Shown here one piece after another: positions 32,762 through 41,250 of a stretch of DNA of 64,000 nucleotides; position 1 is the first letter of the stretch; every line of letters begins with the position of its first letter. The position numbers and the translations under genes were made by a program. The notes beneath the pieces were generated by a model. The model saw only the letters and a list, made by a program, of their open reading frames with translations, was not told the origin of the DNA and did not search any database. The stretch is taken from contig JBBDWK010000037.1 of NCBI GenBank assembly GCA_040902885.1, positions 62,001 to 126,000 of the forward strand. The letters are read 5' to 3'. The DNA comes from JBBDWK01 sp040902885. Its GTDB lineage: Bacteria; Acidobacteriota; Terriglobia; Bryobacterales; Bryobacteraceae.

Positions 32762-33568
32762 ATGCGCAGTATCGTCGCGGCCCTGGTTTTGTTTGCCATC
32801 CCCGCCTTCGCGGCCAGCCTCAAACTTTACCTGAAAGACGGCAGTCACCAGATTGTCCGGGAGTATAAAGTGACCGGCGACCGTGTGCGGTTCTATAGCT
32901 TGGAGCGCAGCGATTGGGAGGAAATTCCCGCCGATCTGGTGGACTTGAAGCGGACGGAGCGGGAACAGACGGATCGGCAGGAGACGCTGGCTCGCGAGTC
33001 GGCCCTGGTGGCGGCCGAAGAGAAGGCCGAGAGGGTATTGCTCAAGGAAATTGCCCAGGTGCCCGTCACGGCCGGAGTCTTTTGGCTGAACGGGAAAGAG
33101 ATCAAGCGCATGCCCTCGGCGGAATCGAAGCTGCACACCAACAAAGGCCGCTCGATACTGAAGGTGCTCTCACCGGTTCCCGTGGTAGCTGGCAAAGGCA
33201 CGGTGGAGATTGAGGGCGAGCAGTCCGAAAATCTCATCGCCCAGGATCGTCCCGAGTTCTACATCCGGCTGCTGGTCGAGGAACGGTTCGGCATCGTGCG
33301 TTTGACGCCGCGCAAGGGCCGGCGCATCGTCGAGCGGGTGACCATCGTTCCCATCACGAAGGAGTACCTCGAGGAGCAGGATACGGTGGAAGTGTTCCGC
33401 CACCAACTGGAGGAGACGCTCTACAAGATCTGGCCCACCAATCCGCTTGCCCCCGGAGAGTATGCCGTGGTGCAGTATACCGAAGGCAAGATGAACATAC
33501 AGATCTGGGATTTTTCCATTCGTCCGGAGGCGCCGCCGAACCCGCAGGCTACTTCTGGGCGCGACTGA
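32762..33568 (+). CDS. Secreted protein of unknown function
   Basis: A 268-aa exported protein. Signal peptide MRSIVAALVLFAIPAFAAS, then LKLYLKDGSHQIVREYKVTGDRVRFYS, a beta-hairpin pattern seen in small acidobacterial 'SHD1-like' N-termini, then a charged helix (about 65-100) and a beta-rich C-terminal region. I do not recognise a family. ATG 32762 was chosen over a TTG 12 nt upstream because it begins the signal peptide; TAAAAT lies 11 nt before it. The last 20 nt overlap the convergent DUF4097 gene. Confidence 0.7.
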   Translation: MRSIVAALVLFAIPAFAASLKLYLKDGSHQIVREYKVTGDRVRFYSLERSDWEEIPADLVDLKRTEREQTDRQETLARESALVAAEEKAERVLLKEIAQVPVTAGVFWLNGKEIKRMPSAESKLHTNKGRSILKVLSPVPVVAGKGTVEIEGEQSENLIAQDRPEFYIRLLVEERFGIVRLTPRKGRRIVERVTIVPITKEYLEEQDTVEVFRHQLEETLYKIWPTNPLAPGEYAVVQYTEGKMNIQIWDFSIRPEAPPNPQATSGRD

Positions 33569-34301
33569 TCCGCACGTTTCCGTTGACGTTTTTCATCTCG
33601 ATGCGTGCGCCTCCCGCGCCGAGAACCGCCTCCACATTGGCTCCCACCGGTCCGATTCGCCGTGTCGCCAAGTCGAAGTCGCTGGAGATGGTGCCGTGTA
33701 CCGTGGAAGCGGAGAGTTGCGCGCCGGCCTCTTGCGGCAAAGCCAGCAAGAGACTTCCGTTGACGGAATTGAGGGCCACCGACCGCGCTGGGGCAAGGCT
33801 CCGAAAGCTCGCCTCCACTCCTCCGTTTACGGTCGAAAGCTTCGCATCGCCGCCCAAATCCCGCGCACGGACCGCGCCATTGACGCTGGACGCCTCCACG
33901 CTGCCGGTGACGCCTTCCACCTCGATAGCGCCGTTCACCAGCTTGATCTTCTCCAGGCTGGCGCCGCGGGGGGCGGTAATGGTGTACTCCACGCTGCCTC
34001 CGTTGCGGCGGTCTTCCTGGTAGCGTGTGCGAATGTGAATGCTCTCGGACTGAGAATCCACTTCGATCCGCATATTCTCCAACTGCTCGCGCGCCTCGGC
34101 CCGCTTGATGGCGTCAACGCGAATCTCGCTGCGATCCCAAACGGCGATCCGCACGCCGCCGTTGACGTTCTCCAGACTGACGCGCCCGCTGGGGGAAAGC
34201 GAATAGGTCTGGTGAAACTCCTCCGTGACGCGCGTGGGTTCGAGCGCCACCGCGACGGCTGTAAGTGCAATCAGAACGGGGGCTAAACTTAGCGGCTTCA
34301 T
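33549..34301 (-). CDS. DUF4097-family beta-repeat secreted protein
   Basis: A 250-aa exported protein with signal peptide MKPLSLAPVLIALTAVAVA. The rest is a repetitive beta-helix-like sequence with short N-G turns: SLENVNGGVRIAVWDRSEIRVDA, KLVNGAIEVEGVTGSVEASSVNGAV, KLSTVNGGVEA, ALNSVNGSLLL, MKNVNGNVRIS. This repeated VNG pattern is the DUF4097 signature. Function unknown; often found near regulators of envelope stress. GGAGG precedes the ATG. It follows dedA by 53 nt on the same strand. Confidence 0.85.
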   Translation of the reverse strand: MKPLSLAPVLIALTAVAVALEPTRVTEEFHQTYSLSPSGRVSLENVNGGVRIAVWDRSEIRVDAIKRAEAREQLENMRIEVDSQSESIHIRTRYQEDRRNGGSVEYTITAPRGASLEKIKLVNGAIEVEGVTGSVEASSVNGAVRARDLGGDAKLSTVNGGVEASFRSLAPARSVALNSVNGSLLLALPQEAGAQLSASTVHGTISSDFDLATRRIGPVGANVEAVLGAGGARIEMKNVNGNVRISRAQK

Positions 34302-34354
34302 CAAAAATTCCTCCTGTCAGGCCTTGGACGAAGCGGGAGGGAAATGGTGAGGCG

Positions 34355-35014
34355 CTATTTATGCACAGGTTCGGGGGCCGGCTTGCGGCTCCGGAAATAC
34401 TCGACCACAATCGGCATTACGGAGAGGAAGATAATTCCGAGGATCACCTTCTCGATGTGCCTGGCCACCCAGGGTATGCTGCCCAGAAAGTAGCCCAGCG
34501 AGGTCATCAGGAGCACCCAGCCGATGCCGCCGAAAACGTTGAAGGAGATAAAGCGGACGTAATTCATCTCCGCGACGCCCGCGACAAATGGCGCGAAGGT
34601 GCGGATTATAGGAACAAAGCGAGCGTAAATGATGGTCTTTCCGCCGTGCTTTTCGTAAAAATCGCGCGTCCGGAGCAGGTGCTCCCGGCGGACAAAGCGG
34701 GAATTCGGACGGTCGAAGATGTAGGGCCCAGTGCGGCGGCCGAGCGCATATCCCACCGTGTCGCCGGCAATAGCCGCGGCCATCAATGTGACATTGAGCG
34801 CCAGGAAATTCAGCTTTCCCGCGCCGGACAGCACCCCGAGAAGAAATAATAAGGAGTCTCCCGGAAGGAAAAATCCCACGAGCAGTCCGGTCTCGGCGAA
34901 TACGATGGCGAAGAGGATCGCATAGCCCATCCAGCCCGTAAGCACCGGGGTGAGGGCCTCGATCAGGCGCGCAGGCTGGAGCAGCGTGCGGATGAAGTCG
35001 ATCAGATCTGTCAT
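34355..35014 (-). CDS. DedA-family membrane protein (VTT domain)
   Basis: A 219-aa inner-membrane protein. Hydrophobic segments with the re-entrant pattern ETGLLVGFFLPGDSLLFLLGVL (about 40-62), then FYEKHGGKTIIYARFVPIIRTFAPFVAGVAEM (about 113-145) containing the functional Arg/Pro motif, match the DedA/SNARE-associated family implicated in undecaprenyl-phosphate or phospholipid recycling and membrane homeostasis. It starts 10 nt after the stop of the PpiD-like gene, so the two form an operon. Confidence 0.92.
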   Translation of the reverse strand: MTDLIDFIRTLLQPARLIEALTPVLTGWMGYAILFAIVFAETGLLVGFFLPGDSLLFLLGVLSGAGKLNFLALNVTLMAAAIAGDTVGYALGRRTGPYIFDRPNSRFVRREHLLRTRDFYEKHGGKTIIYARFVPIIRTFAPFVAGVAEMNYVRFISFNVFGGIGWVLLMTSLGYFLGSIPWVARHIEKVILGIIFLSVMPIVVEYFRSRKPAPEPVHK

Positions 35015-35024
35015 AAGGACGGGC

Positions 35025-36950
35025 TCAGCTGCCGTAAACCGACGTCAAATTCTTAACCACGTCCTGGTAAATCTTGACCTTTCCTTCCTGAACCAACTGC
35101 TGGCGGAGGCCGTCCTCGAACAGCTCGATGCGCTCGCGTCCTTTCCTTTGACGCAGCTCCGTCTCGATAGCGGACCGCTCGGCGGCGAGGCCGGCCATGT
35201 CCGCGGGCTTCCGCTCCAGAATCTTCGCAATCACCCGGCTGTCGGCTATGGGCATCGGCCCAACGAGGGAACCGACAGGCTTTGCGAACACATCCGGAAA
35301 TTGCATCCCCTGCCCCAGGCCTTCAATATTGCCTTCGCGAGTGAAGTCCCCGGAGGTTTTGAATTCCAGTCCCATGGCGCTGGCGGCCCGCTTCAGGTCA
35401 CCGTCCATCGCCTTGGTTTTCTCCAGCAGCTCATTCGCCTTCTCGCCAACCAGACCGTTGGACTTGTTCGCTGTCAGAACGTTGCGAATTTGCGATTCCA
35501 CTTCCTGCAACGCGGACTGCTGGGGAGCGATGACCTCGGTCACCAGCGCGATCGCGTACCTGTTCCCGCCGATCGTGACCGGCTGCGATATTTCGCCCTT
35601 TTGGAGAGAGCCGACCGCGCCTTGCAATTCGGGGCTCGGGCCAATCTCCGGAAGCGAGTCTCCGACGCCAATCTTCTCGGCCTTCACCAGCAATACGCCG
35701 GCTTGTTTCGTAACCTCTTCCAGACGGGGCGGATTTTGGCGCATGGCGGTCTGCGCGGAGTCCATCAGGCTCTCGATCTTCTGGTTCACACGCTCACGCC
35801 GCGCCTCTTCGGCCAGCTCCTTCCGGGCTTCTTCAAACGGGCGCAGGCGAGCTTCTTCCTTTTCCATCACCTGCAGAATGTGATACCCGTATTCGGTCTG
35901 GATTACCCCGCTGAACTGCTTGGGCTTGAGCGAGTAGGCGGCGTCCTCGAAAGTCTTCACCGTCTGGCCGCGAACCACCCAGTCCAGGTCGCCACCTCTC
36001 TCCGCCGAACCGGGATCGTCGGAGTTCTTCCGGGCCAAATCCGCAAAATCCGCGCCGCCCTTGATCTGCTTCAGAAGGTCCTCGGCGCGAGTCTTGATCT
36101 TGGCCTGCTCCTCGGCCGATTTGCCAGTGGTGGTCAGAAGGATGTGCCGGACTTTCACGCGCTCGCCGCTGCGGAACCGGTCTTTATTCGCGTCGTAAGC
36201 GCGGCGCAGATCCTCGTCGCCCACCGCGACCTCGGCGCCCGCCTTCGACGGGTCGATCACCAGAATCTGGAGGCTGCGTTTTTCGGGCGTCTGGAATGTG
36301 GACTTGTTGGCATTGTAGTAAGTTTCAATCTCGGCGGGGGTCACTTGCACCTGGGAGCGAAACTTTTCCGGACTCACCCTTACATACTGGATCAGCGCCT
36401 TTTCCGCGCGGCGGCGGTATTCCCGCTCAATTTCAGCCGGCGTCACCACCACGCCGCTCAGCACGATTCCGCGCAGCCGGTTCACCAGGAGTTGGCGGGC
36501 CATATTGGCCTCGAACTCGGGAATATTCGTGTTCTGCTGGTTTAGAAAAGCGGCGTAGACGTCCCTGCCGATGAATTTACCGTCCTGGAACAACTGAGGA
36601 ATCACGTCGCGGATGGCCTCGGCGGTCTGCTCCTCCGTGACTTCGAAACCCAGGCGGCGCGCTTCGTACGCCATAATACGCTCGGTGATCAGCTGGTCGA
36701 CTAGTTGCGGCACGTAGATGTACATCATCTCGCGCGGCACGTTGCGGTTCCGTTGCAGGTTGGCGAGGGCGAGCTGGGCTTCCCGCAGGGTAATCCTGTC
36801 CCCGCCGATCTCAGCCACCGCGCCTTGCGTGCCCGATCCCGATCCGTAGGACGGAATGAGCGTCACCACCATGGACAGCGCTACCAGCATCAGCAGCGCG
36901 CCGAGCAGATAGCGCACGGCTTTGTCACGGCTGCGAAACAAGTCAAACAT
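35025..36950 (-). CDS. PpiD-like membrane-anchored peptidyl-prolyl isomerase
   Basis: A 641-aa foldase. One TM anchor near residues 14-34 (YLLGALLMLVALSMVVTLI), a SurA_N-like chaperone region (about 40-200), one parvulin domain (about 265-365) opening GERVKVRHILLTTTG and closing FSGVIQTEYGYHILQVMEKEE, then a second chaperone-like region with a degenerate rotamase fold at the end. This is PpiD architecture: periplasmic chaperone near the Sec translocon. AAGGAG lies upstream of the ATG. A second SurA-type gene is at 16813. It is followed by dedA. Confidence 0.88.
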   Translation of the reverse strand: MFDLFRSRDKAVRYLLGALLMLVALSMVVTLIPSYGSGSGTQGAVAEIGGDRITLREAQLALANLQRNRNVPREMMYIYVPQLVDQLITERIMAYEARRLGFEVTEEQTAEAIRDVIPQLFQDGKFIGRDVYAAFLNQQNTNIPEFEANMARQLLVNRLRGIVLSGVVVTPAEIEREYRRRAEKALIQYVRVSPEKFRSQVQVTPAEIETYYNANKSTFQTPEKRSLQILVIDPSKAGAEVAVGDEDLRRAYDANKDRFRSGERVKVRHILLTTTGKSAEEQAKIKTRAEDLLKQIKGGADFADLARKNSDDPGSAERGGDLDWVVRGQTVKTFEDAAYSLKPKQFSGVIQTEYGYHILQVMEKEEARLRPFEEARKELAEEARRERVNQKIESLMDSAQTAMRQNPPRLEEVTKQAGVLLVKAEKIGVGDSLPEIGPSPELQGAVGSLQKGEISQPVTIGGNRYAIALVTEVIAPQQSALQEVESQIRNVLTANKSNGLVGEKANELLEKTKAMDGDLKRAASAMGLEFKTSGDFTREGNIEGLGQGMQFPDVFAKPVGSLVGPMPIADSRVIAKILERKPADMAGLAAERSAIETELRQRKGRERIELFEDGLRQQLVQEGKVKIYQDVVKNLTSVYGS

Positions 36951-37078
36951 TTGCGAGAATCTCCTTCGACTGGCGGATACTACCTATTGCGTTCCTCGCG
37001 CAGGCGCAAGGCGGCTTGCCGCGATTCTGCTTTGGATTCAGTACCAGTATAGCGAAAACCGGGATCGCGCCCGGCGGT

Positions 37079-37486
37079 CTACTCGGGCGGCAGAACCTTC
37101 AGACTGGAGGCCGCCATCTTGCCGGTCCGGTCCATGCCGAGCTCGTAGATCACCTTCACGTTTTGCGTCAGGTCCGTGGCGGAGCCTTCCGCCAGACGCG
37201 AGACGTGAAAGAACACATCCCGCCCGCCCTGGTCCGGGCGGATGAAACCGAATCCCTTGTCCTCGAAATACTTCACGACGGAGCCGGTTTGCACCTGAGG
37301 GCCGGAGTCTTCGCCTCCCTCGGTCTGGGCTGAGGGCGCGCGGCCGCTCTTATCCCCGACACCCTGCTTCACCAGAGCGAGATCGGCTTCGCTCCATTCC
37401 GCGGGTTCCTGGGTTTCTGCGGGTATTTTTAAGTTGGGGTTGCGCTTCTTTGCTTCTTCGAAAAGGCGTTTCTGTCTGGCGTTCAA
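37079..37486 (-). CDS. Cold-shock-domain protein with N-terminal extension
   Basis: A 135-aa protein. The cold-shock domain is C-terminal (about 67-133): TGSVVKYFEDKGFGFIRPD contains RNP1 and DVFFHVSRL contains RNP2, the nucleic-acid-binding aromatic motifs. The N-terminal 65 residues are charged and include KRLFEEAKKRNP, absent from normal 70-aa Csp proteins. Start is TTG at 37486 with GAGGAA 6 nt upstream. Role: RNA chaperone or single-stranded nucleic-acid binding; the extension may add a partner. Sits 17 nt downstream of the small Tudor-like gene. Confidence 0.85.
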   Translation of the reverse strand: MNARQKRLFEEAKKRNPNLKIPAETQEPAEWSEADLALVKQGVGDKSGRAPSAQTEGGEDSGPQVQTGSVVKYFEDKGFGFIRPDQGGRDVFFHVSRLAEGSATDLTQNVKVIYELGMDRTGKMAASSLKVLPPE

Positions 37487-37503
37487 AAAAATTCCTCGTT
37501 CGC

Positions 37504-37731
37504 CTACTCGGCTGCCGCGCTTACGGTTTTCGGCTTGCGAGCCCGCGATGCGCGCTTCTCCACAGGAGGCTGACGGTCGCTCTTCTTCAGAGAGGACATC
37601 ACCATAGTTGTGACGAACTTCTTCTCTCCGTGATCGTCGAACTTGATCACGATCCGTTCGTCGTTACTGGAGAGCACTGTCCCCAGCCCAAATTTCTGAT
37701 GCTCAACCTGAGCGCCTTGATTATATGCCAT
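37504..37731 (-). CDS. Small Tudor-like (UvrD/PcrA C-terminal type) protein
   Basis: A 75-aa protein. EHQKFGLGTVLSSNDERIVIKFDDHGEKKFVTTMVMSSLKK (about residues 10-50) is the small SH3/Tudor-like barrel found at the C-terminus of UvrD/PcrA/Rep helicases, where it binds RNA polymerase. Here it stands alone, followed by a basic tail. It could bind RNA polymerase or nucleic acid independently; this is inference. GAGG precedes the ATG and a TATAAT box lies about 40 nt upstream. The cold-shock gene follows, suggesting a two-gene operon. Confidence 0.65.
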   Translation of the reverse strand: MAYNQGAQVEHQKFGLGTVLSSNDERIVIKFDDHGEKKFVTTMVMSSLKKSDRQPPVEKRASRARKPKTVSAAAE

Positions 37732-37770
37732 GATTTACCTCTCTGTGAAGGGTCTGAGAACCGGTGGGAT

Positions 37771-37776
37771 ATTATA
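37771..37776 (-). promoter_or_regulatory. Consensus -10 box TATAAT upstream of the Tudor-like/cold-shock pair
   Basis: TATAAT on the minus strand, about 40 nt before the ATG at 37731, in the least G+C-rich part of the gap. No good -35 at 16-18 nt spacing, so the promoter may need an activator or extended -10. Confidence 0.45.
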
Positions 37777-37810
37777 AATCACAATAACTTTCTATCATGA
37801 TAACACGGGG

Positions 37811-37845
37811 CGAGCCGGGATAGCCCGAAGGCATTTCCCGGCTCG
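37811..37845. terminator. Hairpin downstream of the TonB-dependent receptor gene
   Basis: Perfect 10-bp stem CGAGCCGGGA / TCCCGGCTCG at 37811-37820 and 37836-37845 with a 15-nt loop. Lies 38 nt past the receptor's stop on the minus strand. No U-tract follows, so it may stop transcription only partly or stabilise the mRNA 3' end. Confidence 0.5.
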
Positions 37846-37882
37846 CGTCCCTCCCCAAAGGGGATATTCAGGAGACGATTGA

Positions 37883-40800
37883 TTAGAAGAGGAACCGCAC
37901 TCCGAGGTTGATCATGCGGCCCGAGCCAAACCATTCCCTGGCCATATTGCTATCGCCAACGGTCTGGGTCAGCCGGCCGAAATCGGTCGAGTTCAGGTTG
38001 TTTACCGGGTTGCCGAACATAGGGGTGTTGGTCAGGTTGTAAGCCTCGCCGCGGAATTCGAGCTTGTAGCGGCCGGCCCACGGGAACGAGCGGAAGACCG
38101 AGAGGTTCCAGCGGAGCAGATTGGGCCCGATCACGTTATTGCGGCCCGAATTGCCGTTGGTGTTCGGCCCCGGAGCTCCGAAGGCGGACTGGTTGAACCA
38201 GATCTCGCCGCCGTTGCCAAGGCCGCCTTGCTCGTTCGGATCGCTAAAATTGTTTCCGTAGAGCAGGGGAACACCCGGGCAGTCGCAGGTTACCGGGTCG
38301 GCTACCACTGAGAAAGGCGTGCCCGTGGCCCAACGGAACACATTGTTGACCTGCCAGTTGCCGAGCACTTGGCCGAGAATACCCTGGCTCCAGCGATTGG
38401 TGCCGGCGCCGAAGGGGAGCTGCCACAGGTTCGAGAACACGAAGTTGTGCTGGCGGTGGGAGTCGGAGAGTCCCCGGTTGCGCTGCCGGCTCGACGGATC
38501 GAGCAGGAAGCCCTGGTTGCTGACATCGTCGGTAGCGCGGCCGAACGTGTATGAGCCGGTAAAGCTCAATCCGGCGGCGAAGCGCTTATTGATGCCGGCC
38601 TGGAACGAATCGAAGTTGCTGATGGCTCCCGTGTCCAGGAGAAGCGTGCTGGCGAACCGTCCGAAGGCCGGGTTTAACGGCTGGCCGCCGATGCCGGTTC
38701 CCGGAGCAGCAAAGTTGATCTCGCGCTGATAGGGCATGTTGCGGCCACGAGTGCCCACGTAAGCGACATCAAAGGCCAATCCCTCAATGATTTCCTGCTG
38801 GTAGGTGGCGTTGAAGCTCTGCACGTACGGGACGCTGAGGTCCTGCGGAACGAAGGTCAAAGGCTGTGCTCCGCTCGGTGTAACAGTGCCTGGGGTAAGG
38901 CTTACGTCGGCGAAGGTCGGAACCGGGAATGGAGTAGTAATGGAACCTGCGCTGCCAGGAAGTCCGGGTGAGCCGAACTGGAAGGTGCCCACCGCCGGGA
39001 AGAGAGAGCCCGCGCCGAATCCGATAGTGGTCGGGAAGTAGCTGATGGCGTAGCCGGCGCGGAGAACGCCGGTATTGCCTACCTGCCAGGCGAAGCCCAC
39101 GCGCGGAGCGAGATTGGTGAACTTGTAATCGATTCCATCGCGGCCGCCGTCATCGCCGCCCTCGACCACCAAGGTGTTAGTCAGGGGGTCGTAGTTTGAG
39201 AGCAGGCCGCCGCCGGAAGCCCGCACCGGCTGATAGACCTCGTAGCGGAGCCCCAGTTCGATATTCAACCTGGGCGTGAGGCGGATGCTGTCGCCGGCGA
39301 AGCCGAACCATTGCCACTGGTGGTAGCTCGGCGACAGGAAGTCGGTCGACTGAGCGGCCAACGTGGCATCGCCGGTCAGGAAGCTGGCGAAGGCGTTGGA
39401 AAAACCACCCGAACCATATTGACTGGCCGGGTCGGTGATGAACGCGCCGAAATTCATGCCGGCGGCCGGGCCGAAGCCGAGAAATGCGGTGCCCGTTCCC
39501 GCGCTCAGATTGCGGAATCCGCTCACGCGCTGGTTCCGGATATCCACTCCGAACTTGAACGCATGGCGGCCCGAGTTCCAAACCCAGGTGTTCGCGACCT
39601 GATAGAGATTGTCCACGCCGCGGAAGTTGACTCCCGCCGGGGCGCCCAGGTTTAAAGTACCGATGCCGAGCTGCGGCAAGACTTCTCCGTTGAAGTTGGT
39701 AGTCCCCGTGCCGGCCAGCGGATTGCCGAGAAGAGGATTGAGTTCATTCCTGTACCGGTTGTAGCTCAGCCGCACGTCGGTCAGGAGATTTGGCGAGAAC
39801 GTGTGGCCAACGCCGGCCATTGCGACTTGGGTGCGTAGCCGGCCTTCGGTTCCGCCGCCCAGCTCGCGTCCGAAGGGTGGATTATCCTGGACAAACCAAT
39901 TGCCGTACCGGTAACTGCCAAACAGGTTCGTGCGGTCGCCCAATCGGGCATCCAGGCGGCCTCCGAAACGATTACTGTCGTTGCGAAGCAGCGAATTTCC
40001 AACGAAGTTGTTTTCCAGACCCGCGCCGGGAAGGTTGGGAAGCGGAATGAACGGCAGAAGAGCGGAGGCCGTGGGATCGATGTCTCCCGGGGGAACCACG
40101 TTTCCGGGGAACGGTAGGCCGGTGGCGGGATTCAAGACGTCAAAGCCCGCCGGCAGGCCGGTGAAATTGCCGGAGCGAAAATCCGCGTTAGGAACGGTCA
40201 GAAGCTGGGAACGGTGGTTGTCGAGGTACTGGCCCTCGTAATCCCCGAAGAAAAACAGCCGGTCCATGATGATGGGTCCGCCGACCGTCGCGCCGAACTG
40301 GTGGTTGCGGAACTCGGCTCCCGGCAGCGTATCGACGTTGTAAAAGTCGCGGGAGTTGAACTCATCCACGCTGCCGTTATACACAAGGCTGCCATGGAAT
40401 CTGTTCGTGCCCGGACGGGTATACGGGATCACGTGCGAGGCGCCCACGCGGCCGTACTCGACGCTGTAATTGGACGTCCGCAGGTTCAACTGCTCCACGG
40501 ATTCCACGGGGGGAATGTTGGTCTGAATGTGCGTAAACGGCTCGTTGGTGTTCACCGCGTTGATCTCCCAGTTATTGGCGATGAAGGGTTGGCCGTTGGT
40601 GGCGAAGATGCGGTTCCGCTGCGGATCGAGCGCTGGAGGCAGGCTCGACATAGGCGGCGTCACCCCCGGCATCAGGCCGACGATCTCCTGGTAATTGTTA
40701 TCCGGCGCGTCGGGCAGTTCCCGGATGATGCGCGTCGGATAGCTGCGCCCGATCTGCGCGCTTTCGGTCTGGATCATGGGCGATCTCGCCACCACTTCGA

Positions 40801-41218
40801 CCACTTCGCGCGCGTCGCCGGGAGCGAGAATCAGGTCGATGCGATGCGCTTCGGTGGTGGACAGCGTCACATCCTGCGCCGCGAGGCGGCGGAATCCCGC
40901 GGCCTCAACCTCCACGCGATAGGTTCCCTGCGGTACGGCCATCGTGAACATGCCGTCCGTACCGGTCACAGTGCGCTGGATCTCGCCGCTGCTGACGTTG
41001 GTCATGGTAACCGCCGCATTGGGAACCGGTACGCCGAATGGCGATACTACGGTCCCGGAAAGTGTGCCTGGCTGCCCCGGTTGAGCAGGCGGCGTCGTTT
41101 GCTGCTGCGTTTGCTGCTGCGTTTGCTGCTGCTGCGTTTGCTGCTGCTGGGTATCCTGACCCCAGAGCAGCGATGCAGGCAGGAGGAGACACAGCATTCC
41201 ATTTCTGAAAGCCTTCAT
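37883..41218 (-). CDS. Oar-like TonB-dependent receptor with carboxypeptidase-regulatory-like domain
   Basis: An 1111-aa outer-membrane protein. Signal peptide about 1-20, then a Gln/Thr-rich low-complexity linker (about 23-43), a carboxypeptidase-regulatory-like beta-sandwich (about 50-130, GTLSGTVVSPFGVPVPNAAVTM on), a plug domain (about 135-260) and a 22-strand-type barrel ending in the aromatic C-terminal strand (NLGVRFLF) recognised by BAM. Such Oar-like receptors are abundant in Solibacter-type acidobacteria and are presumed to import oligosaccharides or peptides with TonB energy. No SusD partner is adjacent. Begins 33 nt from the remnant ccmC gene; a hairpin follows its stop. Confidence 0.9.
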   Translation of the reverse strand: MKAFRNGMLCLLLPASLLWGQDTQQQQTQQQQTQQQTQQQTTPPAQPGQPGTLSGTVVSPFGVPVPNAAVTMTNVSSGEIQRTVTGTDGMFTMAVPQGTYRVEVEAAGFRRLAAQDVTLSTTEAHRIDLILAPGDAREVVEVVARSPMIQTESAQIGRSYPTRIIRELPDAPDNNYQEIVGLMPGVTPPMSSLPPALDPQRNRIFATNGQPFIANNWEINAVNTNEPFTHIQTNIPPVESVEQLNLRTSNYSVEYGRVGASHVIPYTRPGTNRFHGSLVYNGSVDEFNSRDFYNVDTLPGAEFRNHQFGATVGGPIIMDRLFFFGDYEGQYLDNHRSQLLTVPNADFRSGNFTGLPAGFDVLNPATGLPFPGNVVPPGDIDPTASALLPFIPLPNLPGAGLENNFVGNSLLRNDSNRFGGRLDARLGDRTNLFGSYRYGNWFVQDNPPFGRELGGGTEGRLRTQVAMAGVGHTFSPNLLTDVRLSYNRYRNELNPLLGNPLAGTGTTNFNGEVLPQLGIGTLNLGAPAGVNFRGVDNLYQVANTWVWNSGRHAFKFGVDIRNQRVSGFRNLSAGTGTAFLGFGPAAGMNFGAFITDPASQYGSGGFSNAFASFLTGDATLAAQSTDFLSPSYHQWQWFGFAGDSIRLTPRLNIELGLRYEVYQPVRASGGGLLSNYDPLTNTLVVEGGDDGGRDGIDYKFTNLAPRVGFAWQVGNTGVLRAGYAISYFPTTIGFGAGSLFPAVGTFQFGSPGLPGSAGSITTPFPVPTFADVSLTPGTVTPSGAQPLTFVPQDLSVPYVQSFNATYQQEIIEGLAFDVAYVGTRGRNMPYQREINFAAPGTGIGGQPLNPAFGRFASTLLLDTGAISNFDSFQAGINKRFAAGLSFTGSYTFGRATDDVSNQGFLLDPSSRQRNRGLSDSHRQHNFVFSNLWQLPFGAGTNRWSQGILGQVLGNWQVNNVFRWATGTPFSVVADPVTCDCPGVPLLYGNNFSDPNEQGGLGNGGEIWFNQSAFGAPGPNTNGNSGRNNVIGPNLLRWNLSVFRSFPWAGRYKLEFRGEAYNLTNTPMFGNPVNNLNSTDFGRLTQTVGDSNMAREWFGSGRMINLGVRFLF
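41098..41151. repeat. Short tandem repeat coding a Q3-4T linker in the TonB receptor
   Basis: Four units of 12 or 15 nt (on the plus strand a TTTGCTGCTGCG pattern) code QQQT or QQQQT. Such slippage-prone tracts expand or contract in whole codons, which would vary the linker length between signal peptide and plug without frameshift. Confidence 0.8.
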
Positions 41219-41250
41219 AAGATAACCTCAATGGGAACTCCCACGGTCGT

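Noticed and set aside
41098..41151. Repeat tract as a CRISPR array
   Set aside because: Units are 12-15 nt, in frame and without spacers; it codes a Gln/Thr linker.
37883..41218. SusC/SusD-type polysaccharide utilisation locus
   Set aside because: No SusD-like gene is next to either receptor, and both have the Oar-type architecture instead.
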